Origin: Lepiota brunneoincarnata | Lineage: Eukaryota; Basidiomycota; Agaricomycetes; Agaricales; Agaricaceae | Length of the DNA: 64,000 nucleotides | NCBI GenBank assembly: GCA_023014365.1 | Contig: JAEBUN010000013.1 | Coordinates: 310,001-374,000, forward strand | Direction: 5' to 3' | Shown: positions 1 to 12,381 of the stretch, piece by piece | Position numbering within the stretch: the first letter of the stretch is position 1 | How the letters are laid out: each line of letters opens with the position of its first letter | The notes under the pieces: generated by a model | Databases searched by the model: none | What the model was told of the DNA's origin: nothing | The model's input: the letters and a program-made list of their open reading frames with translations, nothing else | Position numbers and translations under genes: made by a program

Positions 1-2195
1 ACATTGATGCAATGCCTCGGGCTCCATAACAGCGTTCACGCCGACACGAACGAACAGGGTCCAGACACCATACAGTAACAACTGCCCCCGAAGGATCCCT
101 CCGCGCGACACCGACCTAGCCAGGGCCCGAGCATCTGAAGACGACTTCAGCGAGAAAGATGAGACACTAGCAAAAAGCAACCTCAAGTGGAGCGAGAGTG
201 TGTCACCGGGTTGGATTCGCGACCAGAACCACCGACTGGTGATGATCAGGAAAATCTCGAGCTTGTAATGACCCCCACCTCTCTTGATACGGTCAAGGAA
301 AGTTACTTGACAATCCCAGCTACTGCAACTTCCAAGGCATCAGGCCCCACTCCCGGGCCCTGCCACGTAGTCGCGATCCTGGATAGAGTACCGTCTGGGA
401 AAGAGTAGGGTCGTCAATCCCAAGCTGGTGCTGGCGAACGAGAGAAGGACGACTTACGTATTGATAAAAAAAAAGATCTGATTTCCTTTAAGATATGGCC
501 GGCACTCGGTTGGCAATGAGAGCCACCTTGGATAGAACGAGTTCTCCGGGGAGTAGGTTCGAGGGGAGGGGTTGAAGCTACGGGAGTCGAGACCTGGAAT
601 GACAACGATGCGATTGAACAACACTGGGACTCTACGCACAATGCTTGTGTCTGTACACGTTCCACACCAGGTTATATGGTCTACAACATTGCCATCGCTG
701 GGTGTGCTGGTGCCTTTGTTCAGCATTCGGGACTCTTCATCCTTGTCGATGCCTACTAAATTAGAGGACTGCGTAAGTTGATGTGGAAACACGACCTACC
801 TCTGACTTGGGAACGTGCACCGCGTTGAACACCCTATGGTGCTAGCACCCAACTGTTACAGCCATCGATTATTCCTGCCTTTATATGTTTGACGATGGCC
901 CAAAGTGGACCGCATATATCCACCTCCAAACGCGCCCATAATAGAGGCCATGAAAGGAGGAGCTGCACCCGCGATATCCCTACCAGCTCACCCCCTAGCC
1001 CAGCATATCCATCTCGTCAGGAGCCTCCATCCGCCATGGAGGCGACATATATACAGCTGTGAGGTCCTGGTGTGCGGGACTCCCGGTCAACTTCATCGGA
1101 GAGGCAGCTCTGTCGAGGACGTCCTATGGAAAGAGAATCTGACCAGCCAACATCATCGGTGCCACTGGAGGGGTGCAGTGGAAGAAGAACTTGAAACTCT
1201 CAGAACTCTCAGAGAGATCTGCTGTGCATACTCAAACTATCTAACCAGTCGTCAGAGTGCCAGGCCGATGCTGCAGAAAAAAAGGGCAAGGCGTCAGTGT
1301 CGGGAAATTTGAGGTGGAGAACTAACCAGGCGGGTGGGGCATTTGACACGTATTAGAGGAAGTTGGGACTGAGTGGGGTTGGTGGTGAAGCTATGTGGGG
1401 AGGCGAGAAGTTGATGGCGACGGAGATGCTGTAGAACGTGTAGAAAATTGCTCAGGCCGGAGAGGGAGAGTGGAGGGGGTGGAAGGGATGTGTGTGTCGA
1501 TGTCTATCCCAGATACCCTCGGATGTGTTGCCATTGTTGGCTCCCGTGGCCCGGTGAAAATTCACCTAGTGTGTTAAGGACAGTGGTCACACCGTTTAGT
1601 GCCCGGCGGTGTCCCTGAATATATTCTGTGACACAAACAATGGCACGGGGCGATGGCGATGGCAGGTCAATGGTAGAGCCTTGCGCTTGACTTCGGATAT
1701 CTTCAAACGGCAAAGCGACCAGGCAGGGAGTTCACAAGGACTATTCCCCATACCCTGACCATCCGTTTGACCATAGGTGTGCACAACATTGGACATGAAA
1801 AAATGATCGGCGGCCGGCATGTCCCTGACATCCGCGTCCAGTGGCCATGGCGCGCAGCCGAAGTAATCCCCGGCGTCCAGTCCGTGTCCTGATGTTATTT
1901 GGCTCTTTGGACCCTTTAGTTTGTATGTTTGCACGTTCCCAATTGTCCATTCATCCATTATATGGCTTCTATTTGGTTACGCTCACTCACTGTTTGGGAA
2001 GACTATGTAAATGCGCCGCTATACAAATTTTTGACTTCAATGGGCTGAGACCAAAAATTGTGGGTTGAATAATGAGTCTTCCCGGTGCCATTGTGCTCGG
2101 GCAGAACAATCGGTGTCCAATGTCGTTAAAGCCAGGCTCGAACATGAGCATATGTCCCACATACAATTACCTCCTACTTTGATCCATCGCCTGCC
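1..2195. other. Repeat-unit 5' region without a recognised gene (copy A)
   Basis: This stretch occurs three times (here, 15303-17499, and inverted at about 49607-51714). It contains only short open frames on both strands, the longest being about 135 codons at 905-1312, and none resembles a family I know. Small indels between copies break these frames differently, which argues against strong coding constraint. It follows the SET1 fragment in both complete junctions, so it may hold SET1 downstream sequence or a decayed gene. Confidence 0.5.
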
Positions 2196-2818
2196 ATGCC
2201 CACCCCGATTAAGCGATCTTCTTCCACAGACCCCCAGAGTCCCTTCCCCTATACCCTTCCACCCCACCCACCTCATAATCCCGAACCACCTTCCGGGTAC
2301 CGACATCGTCCTGATCTCAGCAACCTTCTCAACCCCCTGCCAACCTCGGCCCGCCCACCCGCCACCGACCCCCTTCCTCGCTCTGATCCCCTGCCCTCCA
2401 CTCCTGTCACTTCCCGTGTGCCAGTTTGGCACTTAACGGAACAGGACCTCAGTGAATTGGACTATAAGTCCTTCCTGAGGCTAGCACGTGTAAGTCTTGC
2501 AAGTTGTATGAGTCTTTTGTATGGCGGTGCTAACTTCCCGTCGAGCAGGCTAGGGGGATCATTGCAAGGTCCAAAAGGAGAGATATTCTCCACCAGAGGT
2601 TCCTGAGAAGGTTCTCAGATGGAGTCCCAATTTATGCAGGTGAGGAGTTTGGTGAAGTCACTCAAGGAACACCAGGTTAGTTGTCTGACAGCTATTACAC
2701 ATCTTGTTGCTAACACTTCATTTCATCTGTAGGGAGCGCACAGCCCCATGACCATCAGCCCCGGGCTGGTGCACTGCAGCGAGCTCAACGGCACCTGCGA
2801 TCGGGACGACTATATTAG
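2196..2818 (+). CDS. Hypothetical three-exon protein, copy A
   Basis: A 168-residue protein is predicted from exons 2196-2489, 2549-2675 and 2733-2818. Introns begin GTAAGT and GTTAGT and end GCAG and GTAG. The start is the first methionine of the frame (MPTPIKRSS). The N-terminal 75 residues are rich in proline and look disordered. The C-terminal part starts around PVWHLTEQDLSEL and is basic and probably helical. I recognise no family. The reading frame and both introns are also kept in the inverted copy at 48984-49606, which supports a real gene. The frame ends just before a near-perfect palindrome at 2824-2845. Confidence 0.5.
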
Positions 2819-2840
2819 TGAAGGACTTGGCGCTGGCGCC

Positions 2841-3171
2841 AAGTCATCATGATTGATTGGTATTTACAGATAGAGTATAAGCTTTGAGTCACAGTAGATT
2901 TTGTTCCAGTATTGTTTATATGTATCATAGTATTTCTGTTGATATTTTTGTATCATTGAAAGGATGGTAACTGGGGTGTTGAGAGTTCAACCCAGATTCT
3001 GTAGATAGTATAGTGAAATAGATGTAAAACAAGCGATTTAAATAAAACCGCTCAACGCGTGGACTTGAGACGATATGAGACAATGATGGGACGTAACATG
3101 AACGAATTCCGATGGCTGAGTTGTTGAGGTGAGGCGAAACGAAGCGAAACGAAGCGAAATAGAAAGAAAGA
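2841..3171 (+). repeat. 331-base segment inverted relative to copy B
   Basis: The reverse complement of this segment sits at 18146-18476, with identical flanks (GGCGCC on the left, GAGAGACTTC on the right). The left breakpoint falls inside the palindrome at 2824-2845, and AAGTC at the left end faces GACTT in the right flank. Copy C has the same orientation as A. The segment is AT-rich, has no clear open frame and ends in three copies of a GAAACGAAGC-like unit. Confidence 0.85.
3131..3165 (+). repeat. Short tandem repeat of a 10-base unit
   Basis: About three copies of a unit close to GAAACGAAGC occur at the end of the 331-base invertible segment. The reverse complement is present in B near 18152-18185, and a slightly diverged version lies in C near 48640-48675. 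Confidence 0.6.
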
Positions 3172-6090
3172 GAGAGACTTCAAAGAATTGATGTTAGCTG
3201 AAGTCCCTACTGAATACATACAGAATATCCTATAATTCCATCATGTTCTACAGGTAGTATTCCTTATTCATTACCGAGAGATAGAGAACAGAGAGACGGT
3301 CAGGAGGGAGAGGAGTATTGTTGATCCGGTGTATTTTGATCCGAACCTAGATGTTTCTTTTTTGGGAAACTAGTCGTACTGATAGCTGTCGAGTTCGTCC
3401 GAGATCGTTATGGAGAGGTGGTTTGCTCGGTTTCCGTGGGCAGCCGGGTGACCACCTCTACATCATATCCTTAGCAGTTGCAATGCTCATGGTGGTCAAA
3501 GGCATTAATCAATGAGACGGGTTTCCCGGCACATCTTGCTGTCAGTCGTTGGTGCATTATGCAAAAAAGTATCCATTTCTTGAGCACACGCTGATGATCA
3601 GAATATTGGCTTGAGGTTAAGCGGTTCGATGGGTTTCGCCTATCCACAGGGGGAGGAAAACGGTCAGTTCAGGGTTGTAACGCTAACCGAGCGGTGGGCG
3701 GGCGGGGCGGGTAAAACGTACTTAAACCGAATAGTAACTTACTACCGTAACGACCCATTGCAACCCTTTGCGAGTGGTAGAGGATGTCCTGCCTCCATTC
3801 CCGTTGGGGAATATTGAAACAGGTAGTTCGAAACGGGGTCTCGTCTCATACCTATTGCGTAACACAACTTTACTCCCTGTGTTCAACTCAGGTTAAAGAT
3901 TTACGAATTACGCTAAGTTCATATGGTGACTAGATAAACTCTGATAATGCGAGGGATATTGGAATACCATTCAATAGCACATAGCTCATATACAGCCTTT
4001 TCAAGTGGTTCTTCACGCATAGAGCATGGGGAGATGCGTTGGAATTGCTGTTCCTCGTTGGGCGCCAATGGAAAGAAGGATAAACAGGCTCAGAGTGGGA
4101 AACTCAATTGAGAGCAGTCCGCGGCCTTCAGGACGCCACAATCCTCCATGTTGGTATATCTCCCCCTCGCTCTGGGCATCCCGACCATACACCCCGGTGT
4201 GTGTTCATGTCCAGAAATCTTCCGTCAAGTTTGCCTCTCGTGCTGGCCGATCACCTCTATATTGTATTGTAGGGATGTCTTCTCAGCTACGTGAGGACAT
4301 CGCAATTATCTAGAGCATTTGGTCTCTCCTTTATCTCGCTCCTTATGCTACACCTTACTATTACTTCTCTCACACTCTTTTACGTAGAAACCTTGGTTCC
4401 GAGACTCGTAGAAACTCGGACACGTAGAGATATGAAACATATGCCACGTAGCTAGTGAAACACATCTTTACCTCCCGAACCTTGCAGCACCCTTACGTTA
4501 TATCTGGAAAGGCGGTTTCTCCTGGCTGTAGGATCTACTTGGGGATTATCTAAATAGACGCGTGTAAACAAGTCTTGGGCCGAAACTGATTTCCCGTTAT
4601 CGAAATCCTTCTAGCAACCTTCAGGATCTCATGAGTCACGCGGCGATGACATTCTCTTGGCACGCGTGAGTGGTTAGCGGCACCTAACACCTCCTGCTCA
4701 ATTGGCCGGGTGAAAGTGCACAGATGATCGTGCATACAATCTGGAAGTAAGGAGAAAGAGAAACCCACTGGTAAATTATAAAAAGCGGAGAGAATACATA
4801 GCCACTGCACCTTATCATCCTCCATGCTCTCAAGTTTGCTTGCCTTTACCATCGCAATTTTGTTTATTGCGGCCGCAGTTGCGGTGGGTGCATCTTGACG
4901 AGGAGTCACCAGTTCCTTTGGCTAATGACCTCGCACGCTCTGCCAGTGTTTACCATCAAGAAGGCGTCACAAATACCACCGTGCAAGAACCGGCCCCCGT
5001 CACTGAGGCAACTACAACAACCATATGGACGTGAGGAAGTGATTATGCGCCCTAGTCTTTTACCGAACACTTACCTTCAGCGAGAGTCCAAGTATGACTG
5101 TAACGCAAGTCCCTCTGCCTTTTCCGAGTACATGATACAACAGTGTTGATACGTGTGTTTGTTCGCGCCAGAAGCGGTATTTGTGCACAAACCGGAATTG
5201 GCTAATAAGTTTGGCGTCACCCTTTAAAGCGTCGAGGATGAGAGAAGGCTACGCTTCCGAGCGCGTCCAAGGAATAGCCCTTGACCTTGGGTGGATTCCA
5301 CTGAACGTGGTATTTTTATAACGCCTAGAATGGAGGTCGGCTAGAGAAGTACTTACGGCAACTTGCCTCATTGTCCTCGCCATTGGAAGCTGTGTGCTAG
5401 TAGAGGAAGGAGTGCAGGATGTGCGGCAGAGTGGCGTGGGTACCTTTGGCCCAGTCGGTCCGATCCTCGAATGCTGCGGTTATAAAAGAACTGTTCATGA
5501 GTCGTGTTCCCATGATCAGCTTATAATTGGGTACCTGATCTTTGCTAGACCTGCATCAAAGGAGCCGAGTAGATAAGCGTCGGTATATGGCTTGAACTCC
5601 CCTCATACCTGTGAATCATTGCTTGATGTCCGTGTTGTTAGTGAATTAGATTGATGTCTCGACTGGAAACAATGACTCTGCTGCTGTGGTCTGAGTCCTG
5701 CTTGCGCACACCTTTTGATTATCTTGTTTCTTCAAATTCCTTCCCGTCATTTACTTGAATAAAACCACATGAGTCGCTGCGTCACCTCGTATGAAGATTA
5801 CGCTTCTCTTTCTTCGGGTTTTTGGGCCAGCGGCAGAACGGTGCTGGGGTTTCATTATACAGAGGGTACAGAAGTCGGCATCGCGACGAAGTTCATGGCG
5901 CAAAATTTCACTGTATGAGCTTTTTGATGATACTGGTCGGAACCGTCTCCTAGGGAACATACAGCGGGACATTGATGGTGCGATGACTGAATGGACCGCT
6001 CGCTAGGCATCACGTATGATGAAGACAAAGAACTAGACAACCAAGCACGGAGCGAAGCTCCGCACTTACTTGAAGGAGATGCAGAGTATA
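3172..6090. other. Repeat-unit region upstream of SPT7 (copy A), no confident gene
   Basis: This interval matches 18477-21450 in B and, in part, 61900-63999 in C. Short frames include a hydrophobic start at 4824 that resembles a signal peptide but stops after 24 codons, a minus-strand frame of 119 codons at 4550-4909, and a frame at 5394-5576 that is longer in C. None is recognised. The last 300 bases may include the SPT7 promoter and first codons. Confidence 0.4.
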
Positions 6091-6099
6091 GTCAGACCA

Positions 6100-8313
6100 C
6101 GTTCCGAGTGTGATTGTCCCTGGGGAACAACAACAAATGATATTTGCATCTATTTGGACCGGGGGTAGTCGGAGTTTGAAAGGAGGTGTTTCCAGAGAGA
6201 TCGTCGACGACGTTGGCGAGGAGGATGAATGTGAGTTGGCTCATCGTCATACACAGCGCACATCTAACCTTCTCCGACCATAGAATCTAATCCGCACACT
6301 CACAGAGAGCAATGTTAAGCCTCCAACCGACCTCCGTCTCCTCCTCACCACCGTCAAGGAAGGCCGGGTGTGTCTCCTACTCCCTTTTCACACTACCGAT
6401 TCATCGCTCATATAGCCAACCCATCCAGAAACAGGTCATCGACGCGAAGCTCTCAGACCCCTTCTACGATGCGCTCGAGGGCCTGTTGCTCGACTTGAAG
6501 AGTATAACCCTCGTCCTGTGACCCTGGCCATTGTTCCGCGACGCACAGTGTTACTCACGCCATTTGTGTTCATAGGATAACCGTGATGCGGAGGCGTTCC
6601 TTAAACCGGTTTCCAAAGCCGAGGTTCCGGATTACTATGATGGTATGCAACTGCGTGTGATGGAGAACCAGGTAGCGCTAATGCATCACAACAAGTCATT
6701 GCGAACCCGATGGACTTTCAAACGATGTTCAAGAAGGTCAAACAAAAGCAGCACAAGTCTAAGCACGAATTCAAGGACGATCTCGAGCTCATTTGGTCCA
6801 ATTGCTACAATTACAACGCCTCGGAGGTGTGTGTGTGTGCCCATATCTATATAGGCGTCGCCTACGACTCAACATCCCCTTGTCTTTAGAATCATCCACT
6901 AAGGCAATGCGTCAAGCGTCTCAAGGTCAAGGCCGATCGACTGCTCAAGCACATCACAGACCGTCGTGAACGCACTGACCCCCTCATTCCGTTTGAACTC
7001 GGCCCTGGACATACCCCACTTGGCCTTTAGTTCCGATTTTGCTTTTGGTTTACCATGCCGCCGGGAAGAAGCCTTCTGCTCAGACGAGGGGGGACCGAAG
7101 GGTATTGGAGGGACACCGTTGGCAAGAAGGGTATCGGATTGGGCTGCTGCCCACCACAATTCTGATATTTCATCCATGTCGGAGGAGAGTGGAACGGGGT
7201 AAGGTGTAAGGAATCGTGTACGTTTTCTCGGCCGGCCATCATTGGATAATTGCTTACGGGAAAAAAACCATCGGTCGAGTCACGACACAAGCATTTATAT
7301 AAAAAAAAAGGTTGACTTACAGCTTCCGTTTATCTCCCACCACCCCATCCACCTCCATTGCATCCATCCCCTCCGGTGGCGTCAACATTTCAGCATCCTC
7401 CACCTTATCCTCCTCACCATCCATCACCGACCACGACGGCGTCAGCTCTGCCAACTTCTGCACCAGCTGTTGATTCGGCTTTCTCAACGCACCCTTCACC
7501 TCCCTATCCAACTCGTAAAACAGTCCCATCCCCTCCGACGACCGCACTATAGCCGGTGTTTCATGAAACTGCAGATCCAACCGAGATATCGATCGTGAAT
7601 ATGGCATCAAAGGCTTGAAGGCTGATACACCAGGAGTACCAGCCTTGGTTGAGGAATATGAGGGTAAGCGAGTATGTGCGCGGCTGGCGCCATTAATTTT
7701 GGGGTGGATGCCCGAAAAAAAAGAGATACTGGAAGGGGACCGGACGCCACCGACACATTTGGAGAACCCCAAAGCGCTGTTGAATGTGATGAATACGAAT
7801 ATTAAAACGATGAGGAGAATAAGGCATACACATGCCAAGTTTGCGGCGTTGAATGCGACGACGTTGGCGAATGAGGAGACGGAGGAAGGGGCTGCAGGAG
7901 CTGCGGCTGCGGGTACAAGTGGTGGGTTCGCCGCTACTGCTGGGTCGTCGGGCGTGGGAGTGCCGGGTGCGGATGGCGGTGCATTGGGAAACGCGTCAGC
8001 GGATGATGAAATTTTGAATGAAAAAGTGGACGAAAGGCCTTGGACAATGATGGCGCAGGGGAAGGGTAAGGGTAAGGAGACGATAGCGAGAGTAGGGGGC
8101 ATTGAGGTTGGAGACCAGAATGCGTGGGGGTGTTTGCAGTGGACAAATCAGAAGATTTTGGAACATGTCGGATTTCAAGGTGCGTTTTTCGGCTAACCTT
8201 TGTATCCCCGCTGATACGGTTGTAGGGACATCACAAATTGCACTGGATGTGCTCGCGGGTGTCATGTCTGAGTATCTTTCGAATGTGGGTCGGACAATTA
8301 AATACCTATGTGA
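6100..8313 (+). pseudogene. SPT7: SPT7 5' half, scrambled copy A (SAGA subunit)
   Basis: SPT7 is a scaffold of the SAGA histone acetyltransferase complex. Here the bromodomain exons are present at about 6440-6975, with the acetyl-lysine pocket segment PDYYD and the asparagine motif NCYNYN split by introns. The next ~700 bases (about 7014-7713) are inverted, so the linker region reads only from the minus strand. Sense reading resumes at about 7714 with the exon containing [12 protein letters not shown] and runs to the start of the histone fold. The gene is then cut at 8313 and joined to unrelated sequence. It cannot encode a working SPT7. Compare the collinear copy at 21460-25004. Confidence 0.88.
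7014..7713 (-). repeat. Internal SPT7 segment, inverted relative to copy B
   Basis: The segment is the reverse complement of 22381-23081. Flanks are the same in both copies: ...GGACATA before it and ...AAAAAAGAGATA after it. The minus strand here encodes the SPT7 linker frame, including [10 protein letters not shown] and [10 protein letters not shown]. Copy C has the same derived arrangement at about 60811-61512. Short complementary stretches (CCGG-like and ACCCCA/TGGGGT) occur at the ends. Confidence 0.9.
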
Positions 8314-8717
8314 TATCGGCGCGCGGCCACAGCACGACCTCCCCCAATACTAGCCCCGCACCCTCCGAAACAGCACCAGCTGCGAGCGCTAATGATCCAC
8401 CAGATACTCGTCAAGCAAACTTGGTGGGGGGCGTTGCCGTGGGCGCGTCTATTGCGGGATCCATCGTTTTAGCCTTACTGGCCTGGTGGATCAACTCGCG
8501 CGTAAAAAGGAAGAAACAGGACATAGAACTCGCCTCCCCCGCAGAAGAAAAGCCTCCACATGATTTGGAGCAAGGGACTGTGACCGTCTCACTGCCCCAA
8601 ATTCAAATCCAAATGCAGGAGCAAGACGAGGGAAATGCAGAGCACATGCACCACTATGTTGCAGCTACCGTCCCCACCTACTCACCCTCGTCGTCTGTAA
8701 GTAAAAACGAGAAATAG
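8314..8717 (+). pseudogene. 3' part of a single-span membrane protein joined to truncated SPT7 (copy A)
   Basis: From the junction at 8313 a different open frame runs to the stop at 8715-8717. It encodes a Ser/Thr/Pro/Ala-rich stretch, one strong transmembrane segment (about LVGGVAVGASIAGSIVLALL), a basic stop-transfer motif (RVKRKK) and an acidic, glutamine-rich cytoplasmic tail ending SVSKNEK. The layout is common among fungal cell-surface or sensor-like proteins, but no family can be named. The N-terminal part is absent. It could be expressed only as a fusion or from an internal start. Confidence 0.6.
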
Positions 8718-8804
8718 TCGCTCGATGTCCCCCTGACAGTCCCGATAAGAAAACTGGGACTCTTCCCCCCGCGAGTATCCGAACAAGCTCAGTACCGCCC
8801 ACGG

Positions 8805-9278
8805 AGTGACGCCAACTGCTTCGTCAGCCCAGCTGGTGTTTGCTTGAAAGAGACGATGTCAGTGCCAACAGGAATGTTGGACATTTGAAAACGACGGTAG
8901 GAAAGGAAAAGCTCACGATGCTAGCGCTTCTCAGCATCGTAGTATCCGTCAATTCGTCAAAAATGTTGATCCGAAACCGCTCCCCCTACCACAGATTCGT
9001 TTTAGACCTACTGGATGCGGCACATCTTTTCCGAATATATACCTTCGTCCCCGTTATTACAGGACCAGTCATTGATACACCCCGAATCTGCACCACTTGC
9101 CAGAACAGCCGTGAGCGACATCAGCACGAGTTTTCGCTGACGCCCGCACTACGTACGAGCGATTGAATCCGTCCGGGGCGATTATCCGATTGATGATGCG
9201 CAAGTCAGCAACGGGCCCAATACCGGGACTCGCCACCGTTGCAAAGGAACACAATCGTGGGATGGTCGGGGCTTTCAT
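8805..9278 (-). pseudogene. Laccase 5' fragment (copy A), truncated
   Basis: The minus-strand frame begins with the signal region and the laccase N-terminal signature GIGPVADL followed by APDGF. It runs towards the first copper-ligand motif, where the codon for the tryptophan of HWHG is TGA, as in copy C. The fragment ends at about 8805, where roughly 1.6 kb present in copy C (58187-59775) is missing, so the remaining copper motifs are gone. Laccases are secreted multicopper oxidases of phenols; this piece cannot work. Confidence 0.8.
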
Positions 9279-9613
9279 GTCTGTGGGGAGTGGATTGGCC
9301 GATATCACTGGGGGCTCAGTGGGGATGTTGAGTGCTGTAGGGGAAGGGAAAGGGGCGGGCAGAGACAGCTGAAGACCCTCAAGCGCTTCCAATTGTCCAA
9401 TCTGCTCATTGAGTCCTGCCACACCCTTAATCACCCTCATGATTGTCTAGAACAGTCATCCACTTTTGGTATAATGGGCTCCGTACATGTCGCGTCTTTG
9501 GCGTCTATATGTCAGCTCAAATATATTCCGGGAAAACTTCGAGCCACATCAATGACTCGATATCCTTCGAGTTCCCAGCATAAGTAGCATCACTTCCTCT
9601 CATCGCTCATTAA

Positions 9614-11679
9614 ATGGGAGTTGACACTCGGAATAGCGTGGAGCCTCAGGAGACGCTATCGCATCGCAAAGCTAATGTCGAGGAACAGATCAAAGTGACT
9701 ACATTCTCGGACTCACCCCTCCCCAAGATTTCGTCGGGAACCGAGAGCGCGGCGTTGTCTCCAGCCATCGACAGGCGTCATCAACGAGAGTCAGGAACTC
9801 GGATAACTTGCAAAGGTCCTGCGTCCAAACATCACGGAAACATATTGTCAAAGCAAGGATTCAGCTCCTTGCATTGTGCTGGTGTTTGTTCCTCGCTGGG
9901 TGGAACGATGGCACGACCGGCCCATTATTGCCCCGGATACAGGAGGCTTATCATGTGGGACAGTTCGTCTGCCACACGCAGTTCTGAGACAACTGATTTT
10001 CGCCTTTAAGGTTGGCTTCACTGTTGTGTCGTTGATTTTCGTGTTCGTCTGTGTCGTATGCCTCTCCCCTTTGCCTTCAAGCGCTTGATATATTAATGCG
10101 GTAGGTGAGCGTTAGGGTTTTGTGTCAAGTGCTCTTGCAAACCTTCCACCTTACGGACCGCCTCGGCTTTGGCAAGGTCTGTGTATATTCCTTGCTTAAT
10201 ATTACGATTGACCACAAAGATTGGACAGACGATAATTCTTGGTGCGTCCCGAGAACGTATAGTCTTCATGTCTCTAGCATTTACCACGACATTCAGGCTC
10301 CGTGTTTCAAGTAATCGCGTATGCTATTCAGGCACCTTCCCCCCCCTTCCCTGTATTCGTGATGGCCTACACAATCAATGGCTTTGGTCTTGCTCTGCAG
10401 GTAGGGTGTAATCCGCTTTCCCTACCCATGTCAGTGATCTCACATTTCCGCAGGACGCTCAAGCCAATGGACTCGTCGCTAGTCTCAAAACGAATGCGGA
10501 GACGAAGATGGGAATTCTCCACGCTGCTTACGGTACACCTAATCATTATGGTTGCTTTATCATTATAACGGATACCCTTCAGGTCTTGGTGCATTCACTG
10601 CCCCCTTGGTCTCAACTCAGTTTGCACAATTATCTCGCTGGTCCCTACACTACCTTGTTTCGTTTGGCATCGCTTTATCAAATACAATATTGCTTTCCCT
10701 TGTCTTTGGATTCAGGACACAAGATGGTAAGGAGTTACACACGTCTTTTCTGCTAGCGTTTATACCATCTTGTTAGAGTGTCTTGCGCAAATCGGACAAG
10801 AGCCAGTTGAAAAAGGAACCAGTGAACGCAGCTCGTTCAATCAAATCCTTCGGATCAAAGCCGTACACTATCTGGCACTCTTCATACTGGTTTATGTCGG
10901 TGTTGAAGTCACCATTGGAGGTCCATCTCCAGGCACCATCCCCTGAATCCTTGGTTGACGAGTCTCATTCAGGCTGGATTGTCACATTTGTCATCAACAT
11001 ACGTGGGGGTGGGCCAACTTCAGGATACATTTCGTCGGGGTTCTTTGGAGGTAACCAGTTCAGTGCTCTTGGTTCACGAGGGTGTTCTCAGCACAAATAT
11101 TCCACCAGGACTCACTCTCGGTCGTGTCCTTTTATTGTGGGTCAACAGAAAGGTGGGACTTCTCCCTACATAAACCATTTCTGCCGACATCATGACCCAA
11201 ATCCATAGGTCGGCGAACGATCTGTTTTGTTCATCTATACCCTTCTTGCAATCGGGTAAGCCACTTCTATCGATCGTAATCCAAGCTCTCAAACAAGTGG
11301 ACTCGCCGAAACTAGCCTCGAGCTTGTAGTGTGGTTTGTGCCTTCCTTAATTGGCGGTGCAGTAGCTGTCTCGCTTTGTCGGGATGCTACTTGGTCCGAT
11401 GTATCCGATCGCCATGAACCAAGCAGGTCGCGTCCTCCCGGGATGGCTGCTCACAGGTTCTATTGGTTGGATTGCGGGTTTTGGCCAAGCTGGAAGTGCC
11501 GTCATACCCTTCCTGACAGGAGCCATTTCTTCCGAGTATGGTATCAAGAGTCTTCAGCCTCTGTAGGTTTACCTCTTATAAGCCATTCGAACAGCTCACC
11601 TATTTACCAAAGGCTCATTACCATGATGGGATGTATGATGTTCCTGTGGTATCTCGTGCCGGCAAAGAAACGCGATTAA
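9614..11679 (+). pseudogene. Major-facilitator transporter (copy A) with frameshifts
   Basis: Exons encode an N-terminal cytoplasmic part followed by an MFS fold: LAGWNDGTTGPLLPRIQE in the first helix, LTDRLGFGK matching the conserved loop between helices 2 and 3, several hydrophobic helices, and a C-terminal end at FLWYLVPAKKRD. Introns are about 50-60 bases. It resembles fungal fucose-permease-like MFS proteins; the substrate is unknown. Compared with copy C there are single-base insertions near 9762, near 10142 and near 11374, each breaking the frame. At 9930 copy A is in frame where C is not. It is either a decaying copy or has uncorrected sequence errors. Confidence 0.75.
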
Positions 11680-11803
11680 ATCCTGAACCGCACCGACTCA
11701 GTTACGGAAAACGTTTGCTCTAGCCAATGCATAAATGGATTAGAAGAATACACTAGAATACACGAAAGGATAGCTTCAATAAATGAAAGCCCACGACACA
11801 GGC

Positions 11804-12381
<578 letters not shown>

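Larger units (their letters stand above)
1..8313 (+). repeat. Copy A of an 8.3-kb direct repeat
   Basis: Base 1 onward matches base 15303 onward nearly base for base, with scattered substitutions and small indels, up to the SPT7 histone fold where A and B part at about 8313/23680. The copy holds an unrecognised 5' region, a small three-exon gene and the 5' half of SPT7. Relative to B it lacks about 90 bases near 3947, has about 36 extra bases near 4644, and carries two internal segments in the opposite orientation (2841-3171 and about 7014-7713). The repeat probably extends left of the window. Confidence 0.95.

Noticed and set aside
7317..8102. Minus-strand frame of 261 codons in copy A
   Set aside because: Its C-terminal part is the inverted SPT7 linker and the rest is antisense of SPT7 coding sequence; it is an artefact of the inversion, not a new gene.
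1..8313. Direct repeats A and B as long terminal repeats of a giant retroelement
   Set aside because: They contain host gene pieces (SPT7), run across a native gene in B, and no reverse transcriptase, integrase or gag-like frame lies between them.
8314..11679. Laccase plus MFS as a secondary-metabolite cluster
   Set aside because: No synthase, tailoring enzyme or regulator is nearby, and the laccase is dead.
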